Translations under genes and position numbers: made by a program | Part shown: positions 1 through 12,500 of the stretch, piece by piece | Layout: every line of letters begins with the position of its first letter | How positions within the stretch are numbered: the stretch's first letter is position 1 | Assembly: GCA_025345505.1 (NCBI GenBank) | Contig: JANVCC010000011.1 | Span: forward strand, 6,512,767 to 6,576,766 | Length of the DNA: 64,000 nucleotides | Source of the DNA: Todiramphus chloris collaris | Taxonomy: Eukaryota; Chordata; Aves; Coraciiformes; Alcedinidae | Direction of reading: 5' to 3' | Notes under the pieces: model-generated | What the model saw: only the letters and a program-made list of their open reading frames with translations | Told to the model about the DNA's origin: nothing | Databases searched by the model: none

Positions 1-294
1 AAAAATATTTTTTATTTATAATTTACATTTCCACAAGTGAAAATTTTACATTTTTACATATACCGTTTCATTCCCATAAATTTTCACGCATCTACAGACT
101 TTTCACACAATGACACCTGAAACTGTGCAGGCAATAAGAAATTCAAATACAAAAATGTATTTATTAACCAAACAGTAGTTGAGGCCCTGCCTCAGTTGAA
201 CATTTTTATTTCATATAAAAAGTATTTGCCTTTCAGAGTTAACACAGCAGCTCTTCTGTAAAAAAAAAAAATAAAAATTAATACCTCCGTTCAT
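1..294 (-). other. PCF11: PCF11 3' UTR (possibly incomplete at the window edge)
   Basis: AT-rich sequence after the PCF11 stop codon. On the minus strand AATAAA occurs at 210-205, 165-160 and 16-11. The 210-205 and 165-160 signals could end the transcript inside the window; use of the 16-11 signal would put the poly(A) site at or beyond the left edge. A run of A on plus (260-271) gives a U-rich stretch in the transcript. Confidence 0.75.
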
Positions 295-504
295 TTAAAC
301 AGAGTCATCAGGTTCTGTTTTAATATCTGTAGATGCAGGTGTGCTCTCTTCTGCACAGGCAGTAGGGGTGTCATCAGGTTCTTCTTTGACTTTGGGTGAC
401 TCACAGGACTCCTGTGTTTCTTGTTTTACAATGTTCAACATTATATTTAGTGGATTTTCTACGGGAGTCTTGCTAGGAGATGGTGTGCAATCAAATGAGG
501 ATGT
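295..504 (-). CDS. PCF11: PCF11 coding exon 16 (C-terminus and stop)
   Basis: Sixty-nine codons and TAA. It begins TSSFDCTPSPSKTPVENPLN and ends in an acidic/PEST-like tail with repeated IKTEP/VKEEP sequences, which look like possible SUMO acceptor motifs (inference). The acceptor is CTTTGCAG before 504. A 3' UTR follows toward position 1. Confidence 0.96.
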   Translation of the reverse strand, partial: TSSFDCTPSPSKTPVENPLNIMLNIVKQETQESCESPKVKEEPDDTPTACAEESTPASTDIKTEPDDSV

Positions 505-3500
505 CTGCAAAGTTATAAATCAATGTAGAATTAATGCACTTTAACCATTTTTAGCTTCTTATCCCTTTACCTTGATAGGAACTCAAAATCCAAACTTCTA
601 CTTTATCAAGATCTTAAGAAAACAAATTTATTCTTTAATAGCATTGCTTTTTCACAATTACTTAGAAAAGGTACCACCCAGTGATGAAATGCTTAAACAA
701 ATTACCTATTACACATATAAACTGTTCCCTGCTAGTTCCCAGGGGGGCTGTAACTCCCAAAGCGTTAAAAATGTAACATACACCAACACTCATTTTTGCA
801 AACTCCTAAGATTACACACGCTATGAAATGCACGACATGTTTTGAAACTGTGGTTTTGCTTTAGGAGTGTATGACACACTAGCTGTCAAAGTACATCAAA
901 ACAAGAAATACACTGTAGATAATTCTGCATTATAAACTTGCCACACCCGCAGCCTTTGATTCTTTGTCTAGTCATGGGCGAGAGAAACAAGTAGCACATT
1001 CTGAACACATCTGCTCCCTGCAAAGGCAGAGATCAAGAAAACAAACCAAAAGCAAAATGCTTCCAAGAATATGAAGGGGGATTCACTTACGTTTTGGTAA
1101 TCTTCATAGCAAGATGGGTGGTAAATCTGGAAAAGAATCGTTGTACATGTAAATACATGAATTGTAGCAGGATCACTGCTTATGAACAGAACAGTGTCAA
1201 TTATACGTATCACACAATTTGTCTGGAAAAGCAATGGTATGTATGGTGACAAGTATAACTGGGAAAAGATTTTGTGTATGTTTAGGAGAAGTTATCACAG
1301 CCTCGTAAGTGCTTCAAATTATTTATGTACAGGTGTATACAAAAATAATTGAACCAGTATCTATGCTCACAGAGACATTTGTTTGTCTTCTAGCACTGCA
1401 GTGTAAGGGAAGGCTGGTGAGCCTATACTAATTACACCAGGGCTCCATGCACTTCCAAAGGTTGAGTTATTTATGTTCTTGGAAGCCAGAAAAACTACCA
1501 TGGGAATCATTCAGCAGACAAACAGCACTCAGCCCCTCCCTTTTGTTTCTGCGCTTTGTTTTTGTTTGGTTTTGTGGTTTGTTGGTTTTTTGTGTGTGTG
1601 GTTTTTTGTTTTGTGGTTTATTTTTGCTTTGTTTGTTTGTTTTGGTTTTTTCTTTGTTTTCTGCTAAGTTGTCTGGGTCTTTTACTGTAAGTATCATGTA
1701 TTAGTACAATCAGATTACCTTTTCATCTACTCTGATAGCATTTTTTAGATGCCACTCTTCCTCCTCTTCATCCCAGTATTGTTCAAATTGCTCCTGGCAA
1801 ATTTCACAGCTCTGAAAAGTTATTATTGTAACAGAGATAAACAAGGTTATTGCAACTGAACACATGAATTTTAAGCATTTAGTCAAAAAACGGTCTTTTG
1901 AATTAAGATAAATACATTAGGACTACAAGAAGATCTTTCCTCCACATCTTGAAAGTAGCTCCAGGAAACTAATTCAAAGTAATCTGAGTATAGTTTGCAG
2001 CCTGAACAATGATCATCACCTGGCCTTGAGGACTGCTGTAACCTGACAGAGGTACACTTTGCCCTTTCAGCTAGGGAGTCTCTGAAGAACACTTTGTAAC
2101 AATCTAATGCCAGTTTACTGTCACGTAAGACAATCCAGTACATGTATTTAATCCTACTTATGGAATTATCTTCACTCTTCCCTTTAACCTGAAGCCTCAA
2201 CTTAAGAAGGCAGAACTTTTAGATGAAGTGTTAGCGTTTTCAGTACTTCTGTGCAAAATAATCCAATTCTGAGAACAAAGCACAGAAGGTACATTTTAAA
2301 ATTAAAAGACTTCATAGCTTGATAGCTGGTTTCTTAGAGGCTTAGCATGTAAAACTACACTGTAATTCTACAAAGATTTATACTTAATTACTACATCAAT
2401 TCATCTACCAAAATGCAGCTCTAATGGTTACTTTAAGAACAAGATACGTCTTTGTCCTAACGCCTATCTTTGACCAAAAGGTATTTTCTGTGTCGAAGTA
2501 TCAAAACCCCAGTAAAACCAATCATTACTTAAACAACAAAGGACCATTCTGAAATCACTTGCTCTATTTTACTCTAAGGAAATATTCAGTAAATTAACAC
2601 ACTTTGTCCATTTCCATATTGATAAAATGACAAAATGTCAATGGGTGTAGGTAATTTTTGTATACCTCAACTGCTCCAGCTGGTCCAGCAGGAACACTCT
2701 GAAATTCCTTTTCTTTTGCAGCTTCTTGTGTCTTCAACACAACCTCTTCATGAGCTTTTTCAAAAAACTGGCTTTTTGCACGCTCCTCTAGATCAGCTAT
2801 TTCTTCAAATTCAATCCAGTCCTGAGGAGAAGTTTTAATTTATACTCAAGACACTGACAAATCACCAGAAATGTGTAAAAAATACATCTCAGGAAATAAA
2901 GGGGGGGGGGGGGGGGGAGGGAAGAGAAGACGTCTCAAATGTATCATATGTGATAAACCTTACTGCATTAAAACGCACCTCACAGCATCAGCACAGTGGA
3001 TGCATGCTCACAATGCTACACTTCAAAACAAGACTTACAGAAAACCCACCGTCCTTCAATTTCCATTCCATTCCCAGAGTGATGAAAACAGTACCAATAG
3101 TTCCAAACCGTTTGTTGTTCTTCATACAATTGCCTTTTGTGTTTTGACAGGCATTTGAGAACTACTTGAAATATCTAAGACACCACTGTTTACCAAAGGC
3201 CAACTCATGCAACGATGTAAATTTGAACTGTAATCCTCCAGCACATACGCAAGTAAGACACTGAATCCAGGCTGTAATTTACCCAGACACATACTGTGTT
3301 ACTTACCGTTAAACTGTAGTACCACCTTCTGTGTGTAATTTTTCTGCTAACATCTTTTTCTGTCCGGTTCTGACGATAATGCCAGTCTAAATGATCAGCA
3401 TAAACATCTGTCTGGGAAGTAGTAAATCTCATTCCACATGAATAACACTGAATTCCTGTGTACAGTCGGTTTATAACACTATCAAAACGCCTACAAAAAG

Positions 3501-6500
3501 GACAAAAAGAAAAGTCTTAACATTTCTGTGAAAATAAAAGGGCAAGAAGTTTCTCATTAAGTTCTGATGGTTGGATGCTGTGATCCTGGAGGTCTTTTCC
3601 AACCATGACAATTCTGTGATTCTGTGAAATTGCTTCATACGCCCATTAGAGGAAAAGCAGGAATCTATTGCAAGGTTAAAGCACACAGTGTAGCTAAATT
3701 CTTTCTGATTTTTGTAACACAATCTACTGAAACATTCAAATAACAAACAATGGGCTCATACTAACTACTCATGAGAAATATGCCAGCATTGTGTTTCATG
3801 CCTACTAGCTTCAACACCTAACAGTGCATAAAATGGTAATGTCTGCATCTGACTCAGCTTTGCAAACTACCAAAAAGGCGGTAAAAATAGTAGTAACGAA
3901 GGAAGAAACACTGAGTTCAATACACATCAACACCTGATTAAGTAAAAACATGAAGCTTGTTTTCTCAGGTTAATTTTCCCTCTTTTTTAACTCCCTCCCT
4001 CAAATTCTCCAAGGCTAACATCAAAAACTGCATGTCCTGTTAGTCACAAAGTGACATATAATCTTTTAAAAGCTCCTTACTCTCTTGGATTAACTATCTA
4101 GATACTACCATGTCATTACTCTTACTGCACTGTAAACTTATTCTACTATACGCACTGTCTAAGTTCTTCAACTACGAAGTTAGTGAGGTCTGGTACGTTC
4201 TGATCTTCATTCTGGTCATCGTCTTCCTCTTCAGCAGCTGGCTGGGCTGATGTTTCATTCGCTTCTAGAAAGCATGAAGATATCATTTTCATCAGAATTT
4301 CAGTACCTCATCAGGAAGTATTAATAAACACGATCTGACTGTGCTAAAATACCAGCGTGCGATGGCTAAGTCAGTCATCTTCTAGCAATGTTAAAGGAGA
4401 GCATACAAAATATTGTAAGTTACTCGAAATTTCAATTTAGGAAGAGTATTTCATTTCACCTCAGTCTCTGGCATTAAAATTCAGTCTTCAGAGACACAGA
4501 AATATTTCAGAAACTGACAAGAATCTGATTATAATCAAGAACAAGTGACCAAGGAACAGTACGAAAGACAAAACTGACTGCTCTGGATATCTGAAGTGTA
4601 CAAATTAAACAAGACACTGAAAGTCACTCCATCACATGCATTAAATTCCTTCCAAAACCAAAGTTCAATTTAAAAACCAAACATGCAGTTGTTCACAGAA
4701 GTTCTTGTACTTAGCTTTACACTTCATCTGTGGATAAACTGAGTAGTTAGAACATAATGGATCTACATACGTGCTGAAGTGGAATCAGTTTTTGACAGTT
4801 TGAGGATCCCTGTTGACAGTAGTTTCGCAAACAATTCGTTTACGTCAAGCTGTCCAAGGTGGTTATCGGGATAAGAGTGTGGAAGGGCTCCTGGGGAAAA
4901 ACATCAACATTCAAGGTGACAAAAGGTTAGCATCAAAAATTTACTTCACTTTTATCAGCATATTTCACAACACAAGTCTTCCTTCTGACTCCTATTTCTT
5001 CCATTTTTTTATTTCAAAGTATTTACCAAATCTCTCTGCTTTATGTCAAGTCCCTGGCTGATTTCTTCCCTTGCAACAGCCTCTCCTTCTTACTTTATAA
5101 AGCGCTAGATTGCTTATATGCAGATTTCTACTGGACAGTGTTTACTACGAATGCAATATTTTCCTTAGTTTATGCTTAAATACTTGACCGGAAGAAATCT
5201 ACTTCATCACCTACTTTAACGTATGACATTTTAGAAGCTTTTCATTACTAACCACTCATATACTGGGAAAGTTTACACACCCTGGCAAATGCAATTCAGA
5301 CCTACAGACTGTGCCTTCTACAAAAGCAAACCAAAATTGGTCTTTTTTTTTTTTTTACATGAGAACTAATAAAAGCCTTCACTGTAAAGGAAGGCCCTGA
5401 AGAGATGAAGGTACTACAGAAACGACACCTATGGCCACCTCATGGAGGAGACTTTCCATGAGTCCACACAGATCTAGTACTTCAGGACATTACAAAAGGG
5501 ACATTTTTTGTGGCCGCTAATGAACAGGAATGATCCAAAAGAAATAAAAGAAAGTTCATTATTTTGCTACACACCTGCAGGGTTCTGAACGAAATTTCCA
5601 GGGTTTGGCAAATACTGCTGACCTTGGCCATAAGGCCCTGGCTGAGAAGACATGAGAGAAACCTGTGAAAGTAAACATTTGCATTATTATTAAAAAAAGA
5701 AAACAAAACCAAACAACAACAAAAAACCTTAAAATATAAACTTATTTTTAAATTTTATCATTAACCTATTTCTCAATAATTTTACATATATTAAACTCCT
5801 CCTAGGAGTGAACAGCATGGTCCACAAATGACTATGTAACCTTTCCCTCATTTTCACTTCCCACTAGAAAAATTTCAGAACACGATCTAATTTTGCCTAA
5901 CATTCAAATTAAAAGAGAAACCACCTTCCCTTCTACCTATTGAGCCTTCAACCACATCTTCCAAGCACGGTAATTCCTTTTCAATTGCTCTTGTTCCCCA
6001 AAACAGAACTCACCAGAAAGACATTTGAGAAACTGGCAAACATTTATAAACAAATACCACAATTAATCCATATGAATTCTTGCACAAAACCAACTTGGAA
6101 GCAGGATTTTTCAGCAAACTAGCTACAGTAAGCTTTAGAAGTTTTTGTAATGCACTTGCAGTATTTTTTTTTTCTTCCTAATTGGCTGCTTTCTGGATTT
6201 ACGAATTTGTTTACAATTTTATCCCACTGGAGGTTAGCAGGACATACTCCTTGCTTTTGTACAATCAGTTAACACTTCATGTTCAATTATTATCCACCAA
6301 ATGAAAAATGCTCGCTAAAGTCTCTACTGAAACAAATGACATCTTTTTCACTGATGTATCCTTTTCCCCTTTTGAAGGGAGGATTTTCACCATGCAACAG
6401 CAAAGACAACTGAACTCATCAAGCACTGCTGCTGAGGTCATTTTAAACAACTGTTGTTCAACACTGTCTTTATCTTTCTCAATTCCCCCAAGTTATGGTA

Positions 6501-9500
6501 TCTCTTTAAAACCATCTTGGCACCAGTACTAACAGCTGCAAAAGGAACTATTAATTTTGGTCCATTTTAATTCTACACCTCTCAGAAAAATGAATCGTGT
6601 CTCTGTCTTTCATGCTTTATCTAGAATTCACTTTTGTGCAAGTTTAATGAAAAGACCACAGGCTTCCGTTACCTAGTTTTGTTTTCCAGTTTAAAGTACC
6701 AATTTCACTGTCATTCTGAGCTTCAAAGTGATTGTAAAGATCCACTATTTTGTTTAATTCTTAAAAAAAAAAATCTTTAAAAATAGCAATGAATGTCCTT
6801 CTTAAATTATCTAGGAACTACTGAGGAAGAATGACTTCTTTTAGCTTGAAATGGGCTCCCAGTCCACCAGCTGCTCAGAAAAATCTTCCTTCTTAGAAGA
6901 AAAACTGCAAATTCACTACACAAAAGTACGTCTGCAAAGCAAATCACTTAATGAGATCAACTCCTACCTGATTACTTCCCATTGGCATATTATTGAAGTT
7001 TCCATATTGAGGACCTTGAAGACCTTTTTCATCGAAGTAATGTCCAGCTGCTCTTAATGGGAAGTTCTGTGCTCCTGGGCCAGCTGGCCCATTGAAATTT
7101 GGTCCAGGAGAACCATCGAAAAGATCAGGTCTCTGGAATCCATGAGATGGTCCATTGTAGCCCTGTCCGGGATGATCGACAAATGGACCACCTTGTCCAT
7201 AAGGTGACATTTCTAGTCTTGAGGCAGGATGGTTGGCTACGTTTTCAAAACGTGCACCTTGAAGGCCAAGGGGCAAGTCAAATCTAGAGGCTGGCTGGTG
7301 AGGTCCATCAAATCTTTGAGGTATGGCTGTATCAAATCGTGCCTGTGCCTGCTGGCCAGGCGCCCTTTCAAATCTTGGGCCAGGCTGTCCATGAATTCCA
7401 TCAAATCTCTGCAACAAAGATAGCTGTCCAGGCTGACCATCAAATCCAGCTGCGTGACAGCCATCAAATCTTGGACCAGCCCGACCCAGAGGGCCATCAA
7501 ACCGAAGTCCACCAGCTCCCTGGTGTACTGGTCCATCAATCAACCTAGGACCTACACCTGGCTGACCATGTGGTCCTTCCAATCTAAGGCCACCACCTGA
7601 TGGCCCATGTGGCCCCTCAAATCTGAGCCCAGCACCTGACGGTCCATGTGGCCCCATAGGTTGACCATGTGGCCCCTCAAATCTGAGACCACCTCCAGGT
7701 TGACCATGGGGCCCCAATGGCTGTAAATGTGGCCCCTCAAACCTGAGGCTACCCCCTGGTTGACCATGAGGCCCCAAGGGCTGACCATGGGGTCCCTCAA
7801 ACCTGAGACCACCCCCTGGTTGACCTCGAGGCCCCATAGGTTGACCATGAGGTCCCTCAAACCTGAGACCACCTGAAGGCTGACCACGGAGACCCTCAAA
7901 CCTGAGACCAACTCCAGGTCCTTCAAATCTAGGACCACCTACGGGCTGCCCTGCAGGCCCCTCGAATCGCAAAGGCCCACCTATCTGCCCAAGAGGCCCC
8001 TCAAATCTCAGTGGACCTCCTCCACCAACCTGTCCTGGGGGTCCTTCAAACCTCAGGGCTGGTGGCCCATCAAATCTTAGGGCTCCGGCTCCCCCTGCTC
8101 CTGCCAGTGGTCCATCAAACTGAGATGCACCTGCCCCTACCAAAGGCCCCTCAAATCTCAAAGCAGCCTGTCCAGGTGGTCCATCAATTCTGGAACTTGA
8201 ACCAGGAGCAGGACCATCAACAAAAGGACTTCCTTGTCCATCTACCCCAACCCTTGCAGCAGCTTGTCTAGGGGAACCATCAAACAGAGCTCTGTCTTCC
8301 ATTAGTGCACTTATTCTCTGCTTTGCTTCAATGCCTCCGAATCTCGATCCTGGGCTTTCCAGAAACGGTGCTTTCTCTGGATCTTCAAACCTAGCTCTTT
8401 TGAAACGTTCACTGAATGGTGATCTTGGTTCCTCTCGAACACCTAAAAAAAGAAAAACCCAGAACAAACCGTAAAACCACTCACTACAATGCTGTGAGTT
8501 ACTTAACAGATGTAAAATAAAGCAAAAACACATACCAGCTTGCCCAAGAAGCTGTCTTTCTTCACGATTATCAAATCTGCATATTGCATCACCATCTATT
8601 TTCTGGAACTCTGCTGTGCTTTTCCCCTGTTGTCTCAGAGCATCTTTAAACTCATCTGATTCTCCCCAGGTGTCATAGGGATCAAAGTTCTTAGAACCTC
8701 TTGCTCCTTTAGTAGCATTTTGTTCCTCAAGCCTTCGTCTACTCTCAAGTGGTGAGAGGTTATCAGCAAAAGGTCTATTAGTGCCACTCACAGGAGAGTG
8801 TCTCCTTGATCTTTCTCCAAACGGCTCCTTTCTGTCAAACTGTACTCCACGCTTGGCTTTCGCTTGCTCGCACTCTATTCCAGAAAGCAATGCATCAGGT
8901 ATATGATAATCCAAAATATCATCAGGATCCAACAGATCAAGCCTTGACAATGAATGCTGAACTTGGGTTCTTTTTAGTTTAGCCTTATGTTCATAATATG
9001 TTAATTCTGCATCCGATAGAAGAGGTTTCTTTTTCAAACCACACTTTTCCTCTGTAGGGCTATCCCAAACATTACATCTGTGCTTTCCTTCCTGATACTG
9101 GAACAGCTGTCGGATCTGATGAGCCACCATGAGGAACTCATCTTGTGTTATTTCACCAGATGTTAAGCGTTCATTGGCCTGTAATATAAAGTTAAAGTTT
9201 ACACTTCCAAAAAGAAAAAAAAAGCAAACCATACCCAGGACATTTCTATGAAGACAGATTTACTACTGTTACCTTCTTAAGTAATTCCCTCTTGCTTGCT
9301 GATGTCAGTTCTTTGGGAATCTGTAAATTTGCATCCACACTTAACCGGTGCTGCTGCTTCGGTGCTCGGGGTGATAAAATTCCTTTACCAGCAGGCCAGT
9401 TTTCCCGGTGTCTTTGGTGAGGTGATTTACCAAGTGCTTGGTGTTCTTCATTCTGCTGTGAGCTGAAAGCAAGAATACATTTAAAATACAGATTATTTTA

Positions 9501-12500
9501 TTTTATTCAGGGCACAACTGTTACACTCCTACTAGAGTTCATCACAGCAATATTTACAATTTAGCATACTTTCCATGAATCATTTCCACATATCACTAGT
9601 AGAAATTAAGTTAAAGCTATTAATTTTAACAATCTGAACACTGCCTCCCAAAGCTGACTATACTGAGGTCTGCAGTACAATTTCCACTGGTTTCAAACAG
9701 AAGTTGTTTAAAAGATAGTAACTTACTTTTTATTTTCTTCCCAACCAGATTTCCACCTCTTGCCTGATTTGGATCCTTGCCAGTTTTCTGCGTTCTCCTT
9801 TGGATCAGGAGAAGCTTTTGTAGAATGCTGGCTTGTTGTTTCTTGGGGCCTGTCTTCTTGGGCTTTTTTCACTCTCCTCGGATCTCGTGCCTCTTGTTTA
9901 ACATTTCTCTTATTAGAATTCCTTTCGTCTCTAGCTGCCTGTGTGCCATCTTCAACATGAGACTGCTTAGGGCCTATCTGGCGTATCTTTGCAATTTTAG
10001 GAGCTGATGAAGTTGGAGATAAACTTCTAAGTCTTCTTTTGGGTGATCTCCTCTCTCGTCGTTTTGGAGAATGTGTAGATGGTGACCGTGCCTTAGGAGA
10101 GCGCGAACGTGACCGTTTTCTGCTACTCGATCTCCCTTGTTTTCCACTCTGTTTCTCTGGCTCCTCTGCAGTTGTATCTTGTTTCTGAACGGCACCATTC
10201 ATTACTTTATTTCTGCTGCCTGCTGGTCTATGTTCACTGGTCTTATGTTCCTCTTTTTCTTTTTTCTCTGTACACCTCCTCTTCTCCTTAACCTCATCCT
10301 CTTTGCCCTCTGACTTATCCTGAAGATGTCTCTTAAGTCTTGGATCCCGCTTACTGATTTCAGATACTTTTGTGCTTTCGCATTCCTGTGTTTTAGCATC
10401 TTTAGTATTGGGTAGCTTATTTTTCAAAGGGGATGGCGATTTAGACTTTGCTTCTGACTGGTCAAGCTCTTTCTTCTGTGTTTTTTCACTTGCTTTCAAT
10501 TTTTCTTGCTTTGATGTGTTTTGTTTTTCAGCCTGTGTTGTTTTGTTTGCCTTGGTATCAGACTGACTGGTTGTGTTTGGTGGAAATTCTTTCCTATGAG
10601 ACTGATCTTTAGCATGGGAAGAATGTTGAGCCATCCTATTAAGTCGAGGATCCCTGTTTACTATTTTGATATCATGAAGCGGAGGACTTGGGGATGGTTT
10701 GGTTTTTTCAGATTGCGCAGTAGTCTGATGGGGTGGCTTAACTGTTATATGAGGTGTAGGAGACATGTGTTGTTTGGAAGGTGCTGGAACTGAAGCTATA
10801 GTAGATGACCCTTGCTGAACACTAAGAGATACAGCCTGAAACAGATAAAAGATCACCATTAATCTGCATGACAGCTCCTACCCCCAAAATGATCATCTTC
10901 TGTTCCAAAACCAAAACTATAAATAGAAATGACTTCCAAGTCATGAGATTCATCCATTTAACTGAAAATGACCCATTAATTGCTAATTAAAGTGTCAAAA
11001 TAATGCAATACCATTACAAAAGATCAAATTCAACTATAATGCATAATCAGTTCTACAAAGTCAATACTACAAAATAGGTAACTTTGTCAGGTTCTCATTA
11101 CAGCATTAGTTTTTTCTATATATTCCATATGCTCAAGGCAACTAAGCTGCCATGTATCTGATACAATTTTTGTATTTCTGCACTTTATTTTGTTAAAATA
11201 AAGTTTTTTTTTTAATTTTGTTAAAATTGTCAACATACCAGGCTTTTCTATTACAAACGTAAAACAATAAAGCTCAACCACTATCTTCAGATGATGGCAT
11301 CAAAGCAACCTGACCTAATGAAGAAACTGACTGTATGTCCTGCAGGCATGACTTCCTTGTTCCTTAAGAGCAAATATATCTGAAAAAGCCAGGCTTGCTG
11401 GGAGAACCACAAGAAGAGGTGGAAGAGGAGTATCGCAGGTAGGCATCATTTCGGAGAGCAGTTTAAAACCAAAACCCCAACAATTTCACTTTTTTTTAAC
11501 CTCTGAGTGCAAGACTTATAAGCTTTCAGGTAACAAATACTGTTCAGGAACGACAGATTAGCCTGCATCGCTCTAGTCCCAAAGTAGCTGCGCTTGACTA
11601 ACGAGAGGAAAAAGCAATGCACTTGCAGTTACCAGGGCAGCCAAGTACTGTCTGAGAGAAAGCGAGACCCAGCTATGAGTTTCAACTACCCTACTCACCA
11701 ACTGTGCTTTAGTCTGTTCCAGCTCCAGCTCCAATTTTTTTTGTTGAAGTTCTAACAACTGCTTTTGCTTTGCAAGCAATTGCTGCCTTATCAGTTGCTC
11801 CTGTGTCAAATTCTTTTGTATTTCAGGAACAGCTGGAGGAGTAGAGGCACCAGAAGTGACAGCAGAGGTAGGTGCAGCAGATTCCTCTGGCTAAAAACAG
11901 AATTAAAAAAGTTACATTTTAAATCCTGATGGAATCAACTAACTCCCATCTCCTTTAACTGATACCATGACCCAGTACTGGGACTCAGTTTGTACAGCAG
12001 TTACAAATTGCGTTTTCAATGCAAAAAACTTGAAAATTTTGCCCCACTAGAATTTTCCTGCTGTGAAAGGTGCACATCATTTAGTGTAAATTTATTAATG
12101 TTCCAAAATATAAAAGACTGTTTTGAAATATAAAACCCAAACACATCAAATAAATATTCTGAATTTGAAATTCCTCTTACCTGTCTACAAAGGTCAGACA
12201 CTTCATTCTTAATATACTAAATGTCAAAAAGCATTGTACAAACAATGAAAGCTACATGTATTACCATCTGTTCATACACTAGACATAAAAACTTACCGAT
12301 TTATTTAAAAACTTAGGATTCACATGGATGCTAGATGTATTCACATTGGGGGGCAGAGGTTTAATTGGCCACGCAGGATCTAAGGAGTTGACTCTGACAT
12401 CAAGTGCATATAGTTTCTTCAAAGGAAAAATATCATCCCATGTGGAGCGTAACTTAAATAAACTTTTTCTAGTATTTTCATCCACCTAAAACAATAAAAC

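Noticed and set aside
1447-1704. Hydrophobic, membrane-like open frames over the T/G tract
   Set aside because: Translation of a TTTG/TGTG simple repeat gives F/V/L/C/G-rich sequence; not a gene.
7229-8271. Open frames on plus and in other minus frames across the FEGP exon
   Set aside because: They are shadows of the PCF11 coding repeat, whose unit length is a multiple of three.
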